Source: Micromonospora profundi (lineage in GTDB: Bacteria; Actinomycetota; Actinomycetes; Mycobacteriales; Micromonosporaceae). From it: a DNA stretch of 64,000 nt. The first letter of the stretch is position 1. Each line of letters opens with the position of its first letter. Of this stretch, positions 1-7,809 are shown in pieces. The translations under genes and the position numbers were made by a program. Location of the stretch: NCBI RefSeq assembly GCF_011927785.1, contig NZ_JAATJK010000001.1, forward strand, positions 4,311,001 through 4,375,000. The letters run 5' to 3'. The notes under the pieces are model-generated. The model was given only the letters and a program-made list of their open reading frames with translations. It ran no database searches and had not been told where the DNA came from.

Positions 1-195
1 AGCGGGAGCACTGGCCACAGGGGTCGTGCTGGCCACGGGAGTCTTGCTGGCCGTGGTGGTCTTGCTCGCCGTGGCGGTCTTGCTGGCCGTGGTTGTCGGG
101 GAGGCGCGGCGGGTGTGCTGGCTCACAGACTCGTCGGGACCCACTGCCGCCTCCGGGTGCGGCGCGGACAGGGCGCGGGACTCGGCAGGCGTCAC
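1..195 (-). CDS. Partial unidentified protein with Thr/Ala/Ser/Lys-rich tract (N-terminal part only)
   Basis: An open frame on the minus strand begins at a GTG at 195 and runs off the left edge. The visible 65 residues start VTPAESRALSAPHPEAAVG and then enter a low-complexity stretch built from an ASKT-type unit (TTTASKTATASKTTTASKT, followed by PVAS repeats). Such tracts are usually flexible, surface-exposed or DNA-binding tails. No catalytic domain is visible, so no function is proposed. The upstream region faces the lipoprotein gene at 357, so the two genes appear divergently transcribed. The start codon is a guess from where the reading frame opens. Confidence 0.4.
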   Translation of the reverse strand, partial: MTPAESRALSAPHPEAAVGPDESVSQHTRRASPTTTASKTATASKTTTASKTPVASTTPVASAPA

Positions 196-356
196 AGTCG
201 GCGGAGTCTACCGGAGCGACGAAACGGCACTAAAAGGCCCAGGGATCCGTCCACTGTGGTGGATCAGTCGCCGGCCAGCGAAAGCACTGCACCGGACATC
301 TCGTACTATGGCGCTTTGTCGTGGACGACGGCGAGGCGATCGGGGGCGGGGATCAG

Positions 357-1559
357 GTGACTCCAGGCCGCCAGCACGGCACGACGCTCGCCGTCCTGCT
401 GACAGCACTGTTGGCCGCCACCGCCTGCGGTCCGGTGGCCGACCGGGCACCGCGCGACCTGCGGGTGGGCTACGACAGCCTCGACGGCACCCTGAAGGTG
501 TGGCCGCCACGGGGCGACCTGGCCGCTGACGCCGCGGCGACGTCGGCGATCACCGACGCGGTCCGCGACTGGCGTTCACCGATCGACGACCGGGCGCACC
601 TGCCCTCGTCCGGCATCCTGTTCTCCGGCCGGGTCGACGGCACGCCGATCGCGCTGGTGGCTGCCGACGTGCCCGGCGAGAGCGCGTCCTGGCTGCTGCA
701 ACTCGCCGGCGACGGCGGCCGGTACGCGGTGACCCGCGCCACCGAATACACCGACCCGGGCTACCTGGTCTACTCCGACGTGCTGCCGGTGCACACTGCG
801 GACGGCCGGCGCTACCTGGTCTCCGCCCGGGTGCAGCAACTCCTCGGGCCGCAGGACCGTGCGCTGCCCCTCACCGACGGGCTCAGCGCCCCGGCCGACG
901 TACCGGCGTGCACCGCCGTGGGGGTGACCGCGACGCTGCGGGCCACCGAGTCGCTGCCGCGCGGGCGGGCCGCCGACCGGCTGCTCGACCTGGGCACCGG
1001 CACGACCGATCCGCGCTATCCCCTGGTACGCGACGAGTCCGGCGCAGGCCGGCGGGCTCTGACCGGCCTGGACACCTGCGTGCTGGCCGGCGAGCGGGGT
1101 CCCTTCGGCAGCATTCCGCGCCGGATCGGCGACCGGGACGCCCCTCGTGCGGTGCCGACGTCCTGGCCGATGGCGAAGCTCACGGTCCGCTCGCTCGGCG
1201 AGGTGGCCCTCGGCGGCGGCGAGCCGGCCGAGTTGCAGCAGCTCAGTTGGGACACCGACGCCGGCACGATGACCTCTGTCGTCTACCGGCCGGCGGACGG
1301 GAGCGCGCCGGTGGTCTCGCCCGCCGACCGGGCCACCCCGTTGCAGACGTACCACCTGCCGATGCCCGGCCAGCCGCTCGTGGTGCTCAGTTGGCGGGCC
1401 ACCCGGGACAGCTCCCTCTCCGTGCCGCCGGGAACTCCCCAACTGGTGGAGCGCCCCGGCCTGGTGGTCATCCCCGAGCCGACCCGCACCCAGACCTACA
1501 GCCTGGCGAACACCGACAAGACCCACTACCGCTCAGTAAGCCCCCGCCGCCCCCGCTAA
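357..1559 (+). CDS. Putative secreted lipoprotein, function unknown
   Basis: The predicted protein has 400 residues and opens with a short charged N-terminus (VTPGRQHG), a hydrophobic stretch (TLAVLLTALLAATA) and a cysteine followed by GP. This resembles a lipoprotein signal peptide with a slightly unusual lipobox (ATAC, Ala at -3), so the mature protein would be anchored on the outer face of the membrane. The rest is a soluble domain with no motif I recognise. GTG at 357 was chosen because it puts the hydrophobic core right after the start; an in-frame GTG at 321 would give a less typical signal. It is transcribed towards dxs (convergent) and separated from it by a polypyrimidine tract, an inverted repeat and a terminator hairpin. 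Confidence 0.7.
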   Translation: MTPGRQHGTTLAVLLTALLAATACGPVADRAPRDLRVGYDSLDGTLKVWPPRGDLAADAAATSAITDAVRDWRSPIDDRAHLPSSGILFSGRVDGTPIALVAADVPGESASWLLQLAGDGGRYAVTRATEYTDPGYLVYSDVLPVHTADGRRYLVSARVQQLLGPQDRALPLTDGLSAPADVPACTAVGVTATLRATESLPRGRAADRLLDLGTGTTDPRYPLVRDESGAGRRALTGLDTCVLAGERGPFGSIPRRIGDRDAPRAVPTSWPMAKLTVRSLGEVALGGGEPAELQQLSWDTDAGTMTSVVYRPADGSAPVVSPADRATPLQTYHLPMPGQPLVVLSWRATRDSSLSVPPGTPQLVERPGLVVIPEPTRTQTYSLANTDKTHYRSVSPRRPR

Positions 1560-1612
1560 GCCCCGCACCCCACCCCTCCCCACCCTCCCGCCCCGCCTCA
1601 CCCCCTCCCCCG
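1560..1612. other. Polypyrimidine (C-rich) tract
   Basis: About 50 bases directly after the lipoprotein gene are almost entirely C and T on the plus strand, with many runs of four or five C. The minus strand therefore holds repeated G-runs of 3-5 and could fold as a G-quadruplex. It is noncoding and may contribute to transcription termination between two convergent genes. The composition is seen directly; the role is inference. Confidence 0.5.
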
Positions 1613-1686
1613 CGCGATCTTGCGCTTTCTGCCCGGCCATAGGGGACAAAGCGCGCATAAGAGCGACCGAAAGTGCAAGATTCGCG
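1613..1686. repeat. Inverted repeat with GAAAGTGCAAGAT-type arms
   Basis: The left arm GCGATCTTGCGCTTTC (1614-1629) is matched by the near-complement GAAAGTGCAAGATTCGC (1669-1685), with about 40 bases between. There are one mismatch and one extra base. It lies between convergent genes. Either a dispersed intergenic repeat or an extended hairpin would fit; only a genome-wide search could separate the two. Confidence 0.5.
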
Positions 1687-1714
1687 GGCGTGGGGTGGGG
1701 GTGGGGCTGACGCG

Positions 1715-1751
1715 CTGCGGCGGGCGTCCCCGGAGGGGGCGCCCGCCGCAG
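1715..1751. terminator. Strong hairpin terminator at the 3' end of dxs
   Basis: A nearly perfect stem CTGCGGCGGGCG(T)CCCC / GGGG(G)CGCCCGCCGCAG with a 4-base loop is followed on the plus strand by TTTT (1752-1755). It lies just past the dxs stop codon (minus strand) and downstream of the lipoprotein gene (plus strand). It could therefore serve both genes, with the T-run favouring the plus direction. Confidence 0.75.
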
Positions 1752-1762
1752 TTTTACGGGTT

Positions 1763-3709
1763 CTAGTTCTGCGCTGGGGTGCTGGTGGGGGTCAGGCGGT
1801 CCGGGGTGGCGTCCAGGCCGGAGATCCAGCCGGTGACGTTCCGGGCGACGTCCTGCGCGGTCAGGCCGAGGTCGGCGAGGATCTGCGCGCGGGTGCCGTG
1901 CGGGTGCCAGTCGGCCGGTACGCCCAGGTCCTTGAGCGGCACCCGGACGTCGGCGTCGCGCATCGCCTGGCCGAGGGCGTCGCCGACGCCACCGACCCGG
2001 ACGCCGTCCTCGACGCTGACGACGAGCCGGTGGCCGGCGGCCAGCTGCACCAGCTCGGCCGGCACCGGACGAACCCAGCGGGGGTCGACCACTGTGACGC
2101 CGTAGCCGTGCTCGGCGACCCGGGCGGCGACCTCCATGCCCAGCTGGCCGAAGGAGCCCACGGCGACCAGCAGCACGTCGGTACGCGCCGACTCGGCCAG
2201 CACGTCGACAGGGCCGACCCGGCGCAGGGCCGGCAGGTCTGCGGCCACAGTGCCGGTGGGGAAGCGCACGACTGTCGGGCCGTCGTCGACGGCCAGCGCC
2301 TCGCGCAGCTCCTCACGCAGCGTGGTGGCGTCCCGGGGAGCGGCGATCCGCAGCCCAGGCACCACACCGAAGACCGACATGTCCCAGATGCCGTAGTGGC
2401 TGGGGCCGTCCGGGCCGGTGATGCCGGCGCGGTCCAGCACGAAGGTCACCGGCAGCTTGTGCATCGCCACGTCCAGCAGGACCTGGTCGAAGGCACGGTT
2501 GAGGAAGGTGGCGTAGACGGCGACCACCGGGTGCAGGCCACCCAGCGCCAGCCCGGCCGCCGAGGTGGCGGCGTGCTGCTCGGCGATGCCCACGTCGTAC
2601 ACCCGCTCGGGGTATTTGCGGGCCAGCTTGGCGATGCCTGTCGGCTCGGCCATCGCGGCGGTGATGCCCACGACGTCCGGCCGCTCGTCGGCGACGGCAA
2701 GCAGCTCGTCGGCGAAGACATGCGTCCACTTCACCGCCGGGGCGGCCAGCAGCGCGCCGGTCTCCACGTCGAAGGCGCCGCCGGGGCCGTGCAGGCAGTC
2801 GGCCTCGTCCTCCTCGGCGGGGCGGTAGCCGTAGCCCTTGCGGGTGACCGCGTGCACGATCACCGGGCCGCCGAAGTTCTTCGCCGCGCGCAGCGCCGAC
2901 TCGACCGCCGCCACGTCGTGCCCGTCCACCGGGCCGACGTACTTGATGCCGAGGTCCTCGAACATGGCCTGCGGGGCGACGGCGTCCTTGATGCCCTTCT
3001 TGACCGCGTGCAGCACCTCGTACATCGGCTTGCCGACGAGCGGGGTGGAGCCGAGGGCGTCCTTGACCGTGTCGAGGACCTTCTCGTAGCCCGGGTTGAG
3101 CCGCAGCGAGGAGAGGTGGTCGGCCAGACCGCCGATCGTGGGCGAGTAGGACCGGCCGTTGTCGTTGACGACGATGACCAGAGAGTTGCCGGCGGTGGCG
3201 ATGTTGTTCAGCGCCTCCCAGCACATGCCGCCGGTGAGCGCGCCGTCGCCGACCACTGCCACGACGCTGCGCGCCTCGCCCCGCAGGGCGTACGCCTTGG
3301 CCAGGCCGTCGGCGTAGGAGAGCGCGGTGGAGGCGTGCGAGTTCTCGATCAGGTCGTGCTCGCTCTCGGCCTGGCTTGGGTAGCCGGAGAGGCCACCGCG
3401 CTGGCGGAGCTTGTCGAAGCCGGCCTGCCGCCCGGTGAGGATCTTGTGTACGTACGCCTGGTGGCCGGTGTCGAACAGCAGCCGGTCACGGGGGGAGTCG
3501 AAGACGCGGTGCATGGCCAGCGTCAGCTCGACCACACCGAGGTTGGGGCCGACGTGGCCGCCGGTGCGGGAGACCTTGGCGATCAGAAAGTCCCGGATCT
3601 CGGCGGCGAGCACATCCAGTTCCTCGCCCGACATCCGCTTGACGTCCTGCGGACCGCGGACCGTCCCCAGCAGCCGGCCGTGGTTGGCCGTGTCCTCTTC
3701 AACACTCAT
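1763..3709 (-). CDS. dxs: 1-deoxy-D-xylulose-5-phosphate synthase
   Basis: This thiamine-diphosphate enzyme condenses pyruvate with glyceraldehyde 3-phosphate to deoxyxylulose 5-phosphate, the first step of the MEP isoprenoid pathway in the cytosol. The 648-residue length is normal. Visible family features are [17 protein letters not shown] (about 51-67), the TGHQAYVHK motif (81-89), [14 protein letters not shown] (124-137), the ThDP/Mg motif [10 protein letters not shown] (153-162) and the pyrimidine-domain segment [18 protein letters not shown] at 3709 fits the family N-terminus; the frame stays open upstream but is not conserved-looking. It is followed by a hairpin terminator. anmK lies upstream in the same direction, so they may be co-transcribed. 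Confidence 0.97.
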   Translation of the reverse strand: MSVEEDTANHGRLLGTVRGPQDVKRMSGEELDVLAAEIRDFLIAKVSRTGGHVGPNLGVVELTLAMHRVFDSPRDRLLFDTGHQAYVHKILTGRQAGFDKLRQRGGLSGYPSQAESEHDLIENSHASTALSYADGLAKAYALRGEARSVVAVVGDGALTGGMCWEALNNIATAGNSLVIVVNDNGRSYSPTIGGLADHLSSLRLNPGYEKVLDTVKDALGSTPLVGKPMYEVLHAVKKGIKDAVAPQAMFEDLGIKYVGPVDGHDVAAVESALRAAKNFGGPVIVHAVTRKGYGYRPAEEDEADCLHGPGGAFDVETGALLAAPAVKWTHVFADELLAVADERPDVVGITAAMAEPTGIAKLARKYPERVYDVGIAEQHAATSAAGLALGGLHPVVAVYATFLNRAFDQVLLDVAMHKLPVTFVLDRAGITGPDGPSHYGIWDMSVFGVVPGLRIAAPRDATTLREELREALAVDDGPTVVRFPTGTVAADLPALRRVGPVDVLAESARTDVLLVAVGSFGQLGMEVAARVAEHGYGVTVVDPRWVRPVPAELVQLAAGHRLVVSVEDGVRVGGVGDALGQAMRDADVRVPLKDLGVPADWHPHGTRAQILADLGLTAQDVARNVTGWISGLDATPDRLTPTSTPAQN

Positions 3710-3791
3710 GACCGCAGAGTCTATCGGCCGGGCGGTACTTCGCAGCCCGGCCGGAGCCCGGCACACCCGCACCCTCTGGCTGAGCCCCTGG

Positions 3792-4952
3792 TCAGGGGCG
3801 GATCCGCAGCCGGCGCGGCCTGTCGGTCGGTGCACCGCCGTACGCCGGGCCGGCAGGTGTCCAGGAGCCCAGGACCGCGCCCCGGGTGGCGCCGGTAACG
3901 GACGGGATCGCCCCGGGCAGGCCGTGCCAGGACAGCCAGCCGAGCAGCGCGAACGCGTACGCCTCCTTGGCCTGCGCGGGTACGCCCCACTCGTCGATAC
4001 CGCGCAGCGTCCACCGGCCGGCACCCAGGGCGGCGAGCCGGCCCAGCAGGGCGGGGTTGCGCACACCGCCTCCCCCGGCGATGACCTCGACCACACGGTG
4101 CCTGTCGCACTCTGCGGCCACCACCCGCGCGGTCAGCTCGGTGAGCGTGGCCAGCAGGTCGTCCACGGGCACGGGTTCGCCGAGCGCGGCCAGGTGGCGG
4201 TCCAGGTAGCCGGCGTGGAACAGCTCCTTGCCCGTGGACTTGGGCGGGGGCGCCGCGTAGTAGGGCTCGGCCAGCAGGTCGGCCAGCAGCCGCTCGTGCG
4301 TCCGGCCCGCCGCCGCCCGCGCGCCGTCGATGTCGCACGGCTGGTCCAGGAAGCGCCGGGCCGCCGCGTCCAGCAGGGCGTTCGCCGGGCCGACGTCGTA
4401 CCCCAGGACCGGGGCTTCCGGCGCGACCACTGTGAGGTTGGCGATGCCGCCCAGGTTCACTGCCGCGCGCGGCTCGGCGGCGCCGTCGAGCAACAGCGCG
4501 TCGAAGGCCGGCACCAGCGGCGCGCCCTGGCCACCGGCGGCGATGTCCGCCGAGCGCAGGTCACTGAGCACCGGTACGCCGACCCGGGCCGCCACCCGGG
4601 CCACCGCGCCCAGTTGCAGGGTGCCCCTGGCCACCCCGTCGGCGATCCAGTGGAACACCGTCTGGCCGGGCGAGACCACCGCGTCGGCCGCGCCACCGGC
4701 AAGTTCGAGGCCGACCGCCGCCGCGTCGGCGAACACCTCGCCGAGGCGGTTGTCGAGCTGGCACACGGCCTCGATGGTGGTGGCCCCGGGCGGCAGCAGC
4801 GCGGCGATCTGGGCGCGCAGGGCTTCGTCGTAGTCCAGGCCGCGATGTCCCAGCGGCCGCAGCCAGAGGGTGTCGCCCTCGGTGGTGAACTCCGCCGCCA
4901 CCACGTCCACGCCGTCGTACGACGTCCCCGACATCAATCCGACGATCTTCAC
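3792..4952 (-). CDS. anmK: Anhydro-N-acetylmuramic acid kinase
   Basis: The enzyme opens the 1,6-anhydro ring of anhydro-MurNAc and phosphorylates it to MurNAc-6-phosphate, so wall breakdown products can be recycled. The 386-residue protein starts with the family hallmark [18 protein letters not shown] (ATP-binding GTS(x)DG). It also shows [32 protein letters not shown] (which includes the catalytic Asp region), [11 protein letters not shown] and [12 protein letters not shown]. Everything expected is present. It is 82 bp upstream of dxs on the same strand and diverges from the MarR gene at 5044, with fewer than 100 bp between their starts. Confidence 0.95.
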   Translation of the reverse strand: MKIVGLMSGTSYDGVDVVAAEFTTEGDTLWLRPLGHRGLDYDEALRAQIAALLPPGATTIEAVCQLDNRLGEVFADAAAVGLELAGGAADAVVSPGQTVFHWIADGVARGTLQLGAVARVAARVGVPVLSDLRSADIAAGGQGAPLVPAFDALLLDGAAEPRAAVNLGGIANLTVVAPEAPVLGYDVGPANALLDAAARRFLDQPCDIDGARAAAGRTHERLLADLLAEPYYAAPPPKSTGKELFHAGYLDRHLAALGEPVPVDDLLATLTELTARVVAAECDRHRVVEVIAGGGGVRNPALLGRLAALGAGRWTLRGIDEWGVPAQAKEAYAFALLGWLSWHGLPGAIPSVTGATRGAVLGSWTPAGPAYGGAPTDRPRRLRIRP

Positions 4953-5043
4953 GGCGTCAGGCTAGCGGCGGTGCCGTGCCCTCGCCCACACCTCGCCCGC
5001 GCCGGAGCGAGGACGGCCTACCGTCCTGCCGTAGCGTTGAGGG

Positions 5044-5514
5044 GTGACTGAGCCTGAACGGCTGAACGATCGTGAGCAGCGCGCCTGGTTCGGCTTCCTG
5101 GTCATGCAGGAGGACGTCCGGCGGCACATGAACCGCCAGTTGCTCCGCGACGCGGGGATCTCCCTCGCGGATTTCGCCGTTCTGAGCGGCCTGCGGCTTC
5201 ACGGGGAAGGACCGATGCGGGTCTTCGAGCTGCGGGAGGTCCTGCGGTGGGAGAAGACGCGCCTCACCCACCAGGTGTCCCGCATGATCCGCCGGGGCCT
5301 GCTGGAGCGCCGCAGCTCCGACGATGATGCTCGGGGGACCTACATCGCGCTCACCGGGGAAGGACGCACGGTGATCGACCGGGCGACTCCCCTGCACCTG
5401 CGGTACGTGCGGGAGGTCTTCCTCGACGTGCTGAGCCCTCGGCAGCTCGACACCCTGGCCGTGATGTCCGAGGCGGTGCTGGACAACCTCAAGGACGATC
5501 CCTTCGAGGAATGA
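5044..5514 (+). CDS. MarR-family transcriptional regulator
   Basis: This 156-residue winged-helix protein is typical of MarR repressors that respond to small ligands. Recognisable segments are the N-terminal dimerisation helix (RAWFGFLVMQEDVRRHMN), the recognition helix and wing region (ELREVLRWEKTRLTHQVSRMIRRGLLERR followed by the acidic turn SDDDARGTYIALT) and a C-terminal dimerisation helix. The GTG start lies 6 bases after a TAGCGT hexamer (5032-5037), so the mRNA may be leaderless or nearly so. The SDR gene is 248 bp downstream, and that gap holds four copies of one palindrome, which suggests MarR controls the SDR gene. Ligand unknown. Confidence 0.9.
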   Translation: MTEPERLNDREQRAWFGFLVMQEDVRRHMNRQLLRDAGISLADFAVLSGLRLHGEGPMRVFELREVLRWEKTRLTHQVSRMIRRGLLERRSSDDDARGTYIALTGEGRTVIDRATPLHLRYVREVFLDVLSPRQLDTLAVMSEAVLDNLKDDPFEE

Positions 5515-5530
5515 GGGCTGCCCTCAGTGA

Positions 5531-5689
5531 GGTGACTCGTCACCCGGTGCGCCTTCCCCGATTGTTGATGTATCACCAGCCTGCTCCGCTTTCTTGACTC
5601 CAGGTTAGTGCGGGGAGTCCGGTTTTCAGTGGAAGCAGCCATCTAACCCGGGTGATGTGTCACCTGCCACTAAAGGGTGACGAGTCATC
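5531..5689. promoter_or_regulatory. Four copies of a 14-bp palindrome, probable MarR operator array
   Basis: The 14-mer GGTGAY-NN-RTCACC occurs at 5531-5544 (GGTGACTCGTCACC, perfect), 5564-5577 (GTTGATGTATCACC, one mismatch), 5651-5664 (GGTGATGTGTCACC) and 5676-5689 (GGTGACGAGTCATC). Centre spacings are 33, 87 and 25 bp. All copies are between the MarR stop codon and the SDR start at 5763. Repeated symmetric sites of this size are what a dimeric winged-helix repressor binds. The repeats are seen directly; assignment to the adjacent MarR protein is inference. Confidence 0.75.
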
Positions 5690-5762
5690 CTCTGCTGGCT
5701 ACCGTTGGCCCCACGGCCGCTGGCCGCATCGAGCGGTCCGGTCCCAGCGAAAGGAACTCATC

Positions 5763-6512
5763 ATGGGACGAGTAGCAGGTAAGACGGCAGTGGTCACCGG
5801 CGGCGCGATGGGAATGGGCGCGGCTGCCGTACGCCGGCTCGTCGGCGAGGGCGCCAACGTGGTCATCGCCGACGTGAACGTCGCGGAAGCCGAGGCCCTC
5901 GCCGCCGAACTCGGGCCGACGGCAGTGGTCGAGAAGCTCGACGTCCGCTCCCCGCAGCAGTGGACCGACCTCGTTCAACGGACGGAGGAGCGGTTCGGCA
6001 GCGTCGACATCCTCGTCAACAACGCAGGCATCGTCGATCCCGCTCCCCTGGAGCAGTGGGACGTGGCGCAGCTACAGCGCGTGCTGGACGTGAATCTCAT
6101 CGGCGTCTTCAACGGCATCCAGGCCGTGACCCCGGCGATGAAGCGGGCCGGCGGCGGCTCGATCGTCAACATGGGCTCCGTGGCCGCCTTTATCGGAATC
6201 ATCCAGATGGCCGGGTACGTCGCGTCCAAGTGGGCCGTACGCGGTCTCACGAAGAACGCCGCCCTGGAACTGGGCGCGTACGGGATCCGGGTGAACGCGG
6301 TTCACCCGGGTCAGATCAACACCCCGATGACGAAGGGAGCCACCTTCGAGACCAGCAGTGTCGCGCTCGGGCGTGTCGGGGAACCCGACGACGTCGCCCG
6401 TACGGTGCTCTTCCTCGCCAGCGACGACGCGCAGTTCGTCACCGGCAGCGACCTGGTCGCCGACGGCGGGCAGATCGCCGGCCAGGCCGACTACTCGGGC
6501 GTACCCCGGTAG
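5763..6512 (+). CDS. Short-chain dehydrogenase/reductase (FabG / hydroxysteroid-dehydrogenase-like)
   Basis: A 249-residue classical SDR, an NAD(P)-dependent oxidoreductase of alcohols or ketones. The cofactor motif TGGAMGMG lies at 12-19, the NNAG motif at 86-89, and catalytic Ser139 and the YVASK motif (Tyr152, Lys156) are in place. The C-terminal GSDLVADGG motif is also typical. ATG at 5763 follows GAAAGGA at good spacing; the frame is open upstream but lacks family sequence there. The substrate cannot be read from sequence; 3-oxoacyl, steroid or xenobiotic ketones are all possible. The operator array just upstream predicts induction through the MarR protein. Confidence 0.92.
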   Translation: MGRVAGKTAVVTGGAMGMGAAAVRRLVGEGANVVIADVNVAEAEALAAELGPTAVVEKLDVRSPQQWTDLVQRTEERFGSVDILVNNAGIVDPAPLEQWDVAQLQRVLDVNLIGVFNGIQAVTPAMKRAGGGSIVNMGSVAAFIGIIQMAGYVASKWAVRGLTKNAALELGAYGIRVNAVHPGQINTPMTKGATFETSSVALGRVGEPDDVARTVLFLASDDAQFVTGSDLVADGGQIAGQADYSGVPR

Positions 6513-6528
6513 GCAGCGGAGTCGACCC

Positions 6529-6547
6529 ACCCCGAACGTCGGGGGTG
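6529..6547. terminator. Short hairpin between convergent genes
   Basis: The sequence CACCCC-GAACGTCG-GGGTG can form a small stem in the 40-bp gap between the SDR gene (plus) and the RNA methyltransferase gene (minus). It has no T-run, so it is at best a weak or Rho-assisted terminator. Confidence 0.35.
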
Positions 6548-6552
6548 ATGAC

Positions 6553-7809
6553 CTACGGCCCGGGGACCAGCAGCCCGACCAGCTCGACGTGCTGGGTCAT
6601 CGGGAACAGGTCGAATCCGCGCAGCGCCGTCAACCGCCAGCCCAACCCGGCGAAGGTACGCACGTCCCTGGCGAACGCCGCCGGGTCGCAGGCCACGTAC
6701 GCGATCGCGCGCGGGCCGGCGGCAGCCAGGGCGCGGACCACCGGGGCGCCGGCCCCGGCGCGCGGCGGGTCGAGCACCACCAGGTCGACCGGGCCGGTGA
6801 TCCGCCGGCGGGCCAGCGCGGTCTCCACCCGGGCCGACACGACCTCGACGCGGGGCAGGTCGGCCAGGTTACGTCGGGCGGCGGAGACGCCCTGCGGCGC
6901 CGCCTCCACCACTGTCACCCGGCCGCTGGCACCGACCTTCGCGGCCAGTCCGGCGGCGAACAGTCCGGCCCCGCCGTACAGGTCCCAGGCCACCTCGCCC
7001 GGACGCGGGTCGAGCAGCTCCAGTACGGCCGTGGACAGCGTGTCGGCCGCCGCCGGGTGCACCTGCCAGAAGGCGGACGCGGGCAGCGTCCACGCCCGGT
7101 CGGCCGCCACCTCACGGACCACTGCCGGCCCGCTCACCTGCATGGAGATCCCGTCGCGGACCTCTACGACTGTCACGTCCCCGCCGGTGCTGGCAACGGT
7201 CTCCACAGCGTCGGCGGCCGGCCAGGACGCGCCGGTCGGGGCGAGCACCGGCAGCTCCTGGATCGCCGGGTGCGCGATCAGGCAACTGTCGATCGGCACC
7301 ACCTCGTGCGAGCGGTGCTTGAGCAGTCCGGCCCGGTCGGCGGCGTCCACCGCGTAGCGGACCCGCGAGCGCCAACCCAGCAGCCCGCCGGGCAGCGCCT
7401 CGACCCGTACGCCGAGCCCGTCGAGTTCGGCGTCGGTGAGGCCGCCGAGGCGTGTCAACTGCTCGCGCACCACAGCTGTCTTCCACGCCAGTTGCGCCGC
7501 AGGCGCCACGTGCTGCAGGTCGCAGCCACCGCAGGCGCCCGGCTTCGCGTACGGGCAGGGCGGCTCGACCCGGTCCGGCGAGGCGTCCAGCACTGTCACC
7601 GCGTCGGCCCGGACGAACCCCTTGTGCACCTCGGTGACCTCGGCGATCACCCGCTCACCGGGCAGCGCGTGCCGGACGAAGACCACCTGCCCGTCCACCC
7701 GGGCCACACAGTGCCCGCCGGGGGCGACCGCGTCGACGGTCAGCTCGACCCGCTCCGCCTCGGCCAGGCCGCTCTCGGGCTCCACGGTCGCCGCTGTCGA
7801 CTCAGTCAC
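6553..7809 (-). CDS. TrmA/RlmD-family SAM-dependent RNA uracil-C5 methyltransferase
   Basis: The 418-residue protein should methylate a uridine at C5 in tRNA or rRNA. In order it shows an N-terminal TRAM domain (about 20-80), a cysteine cluster CPYAKPGACGGCDLQH that fits the iron-sulfur site of this family, a central RNA-binding part and a Rossmann methyltransferase domain. That domain has WDLYGGAGLFAAGLA, VVLDPPRAGAG and YVACDPAAFARD, the last holding the catalytic cysteine. GTG at 7809 places the start 8 bases inside the upstream permease gene, indicating translational coupling; an upstream in-frame GTG is possible. The exact target base is not predictable. It corresponds in position to M. 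tuberculosis Rv2689c. Confidence 0.88.
   Translation of the reverse strand: MTESTAATVEPESGLAEAERVELTVDAVAPGGHCVARVDGQVVFVRHALPGERVIAEVTEVHKGFVRADAVTVLDASPDRVEPPCPYAKPGACGGCDLQHVAPAAQLAWKTAVVREQLTRLGGLTDAELDGLGVRVEALPGGLLGWRSRVRYAVDAADRAGLLKHRSHEVVPIDSCLIAHPAIQELPVLAPTGASWPAADAVETVASTGGDVTVVEVRDGISMQVSGPAVVREVAADRAWTLPASAFWQVHPAAADTLSTAVLELLDPRPGEVAWDLYGGAGLFAAGLAAKVGASGRVTVVEAAPQGVSAARRNLADLPRVEVVSARVETALARRRITGPVDLVVLDPPRAGAGAPVVRALAAAGPRAIAYVACDPAAFARDVRTFAGLGWRLTALRGFDLFPMTQHVELVGLLVPGP

Noticed and set aside
1673..3898. A 741-residue plus-strand frame opposite dxs
   Set aside because: It is a GC-rich shadow of dxs: Arg/His/Gly-rich with no motif, while the minus strand encodes a complete Dxs.
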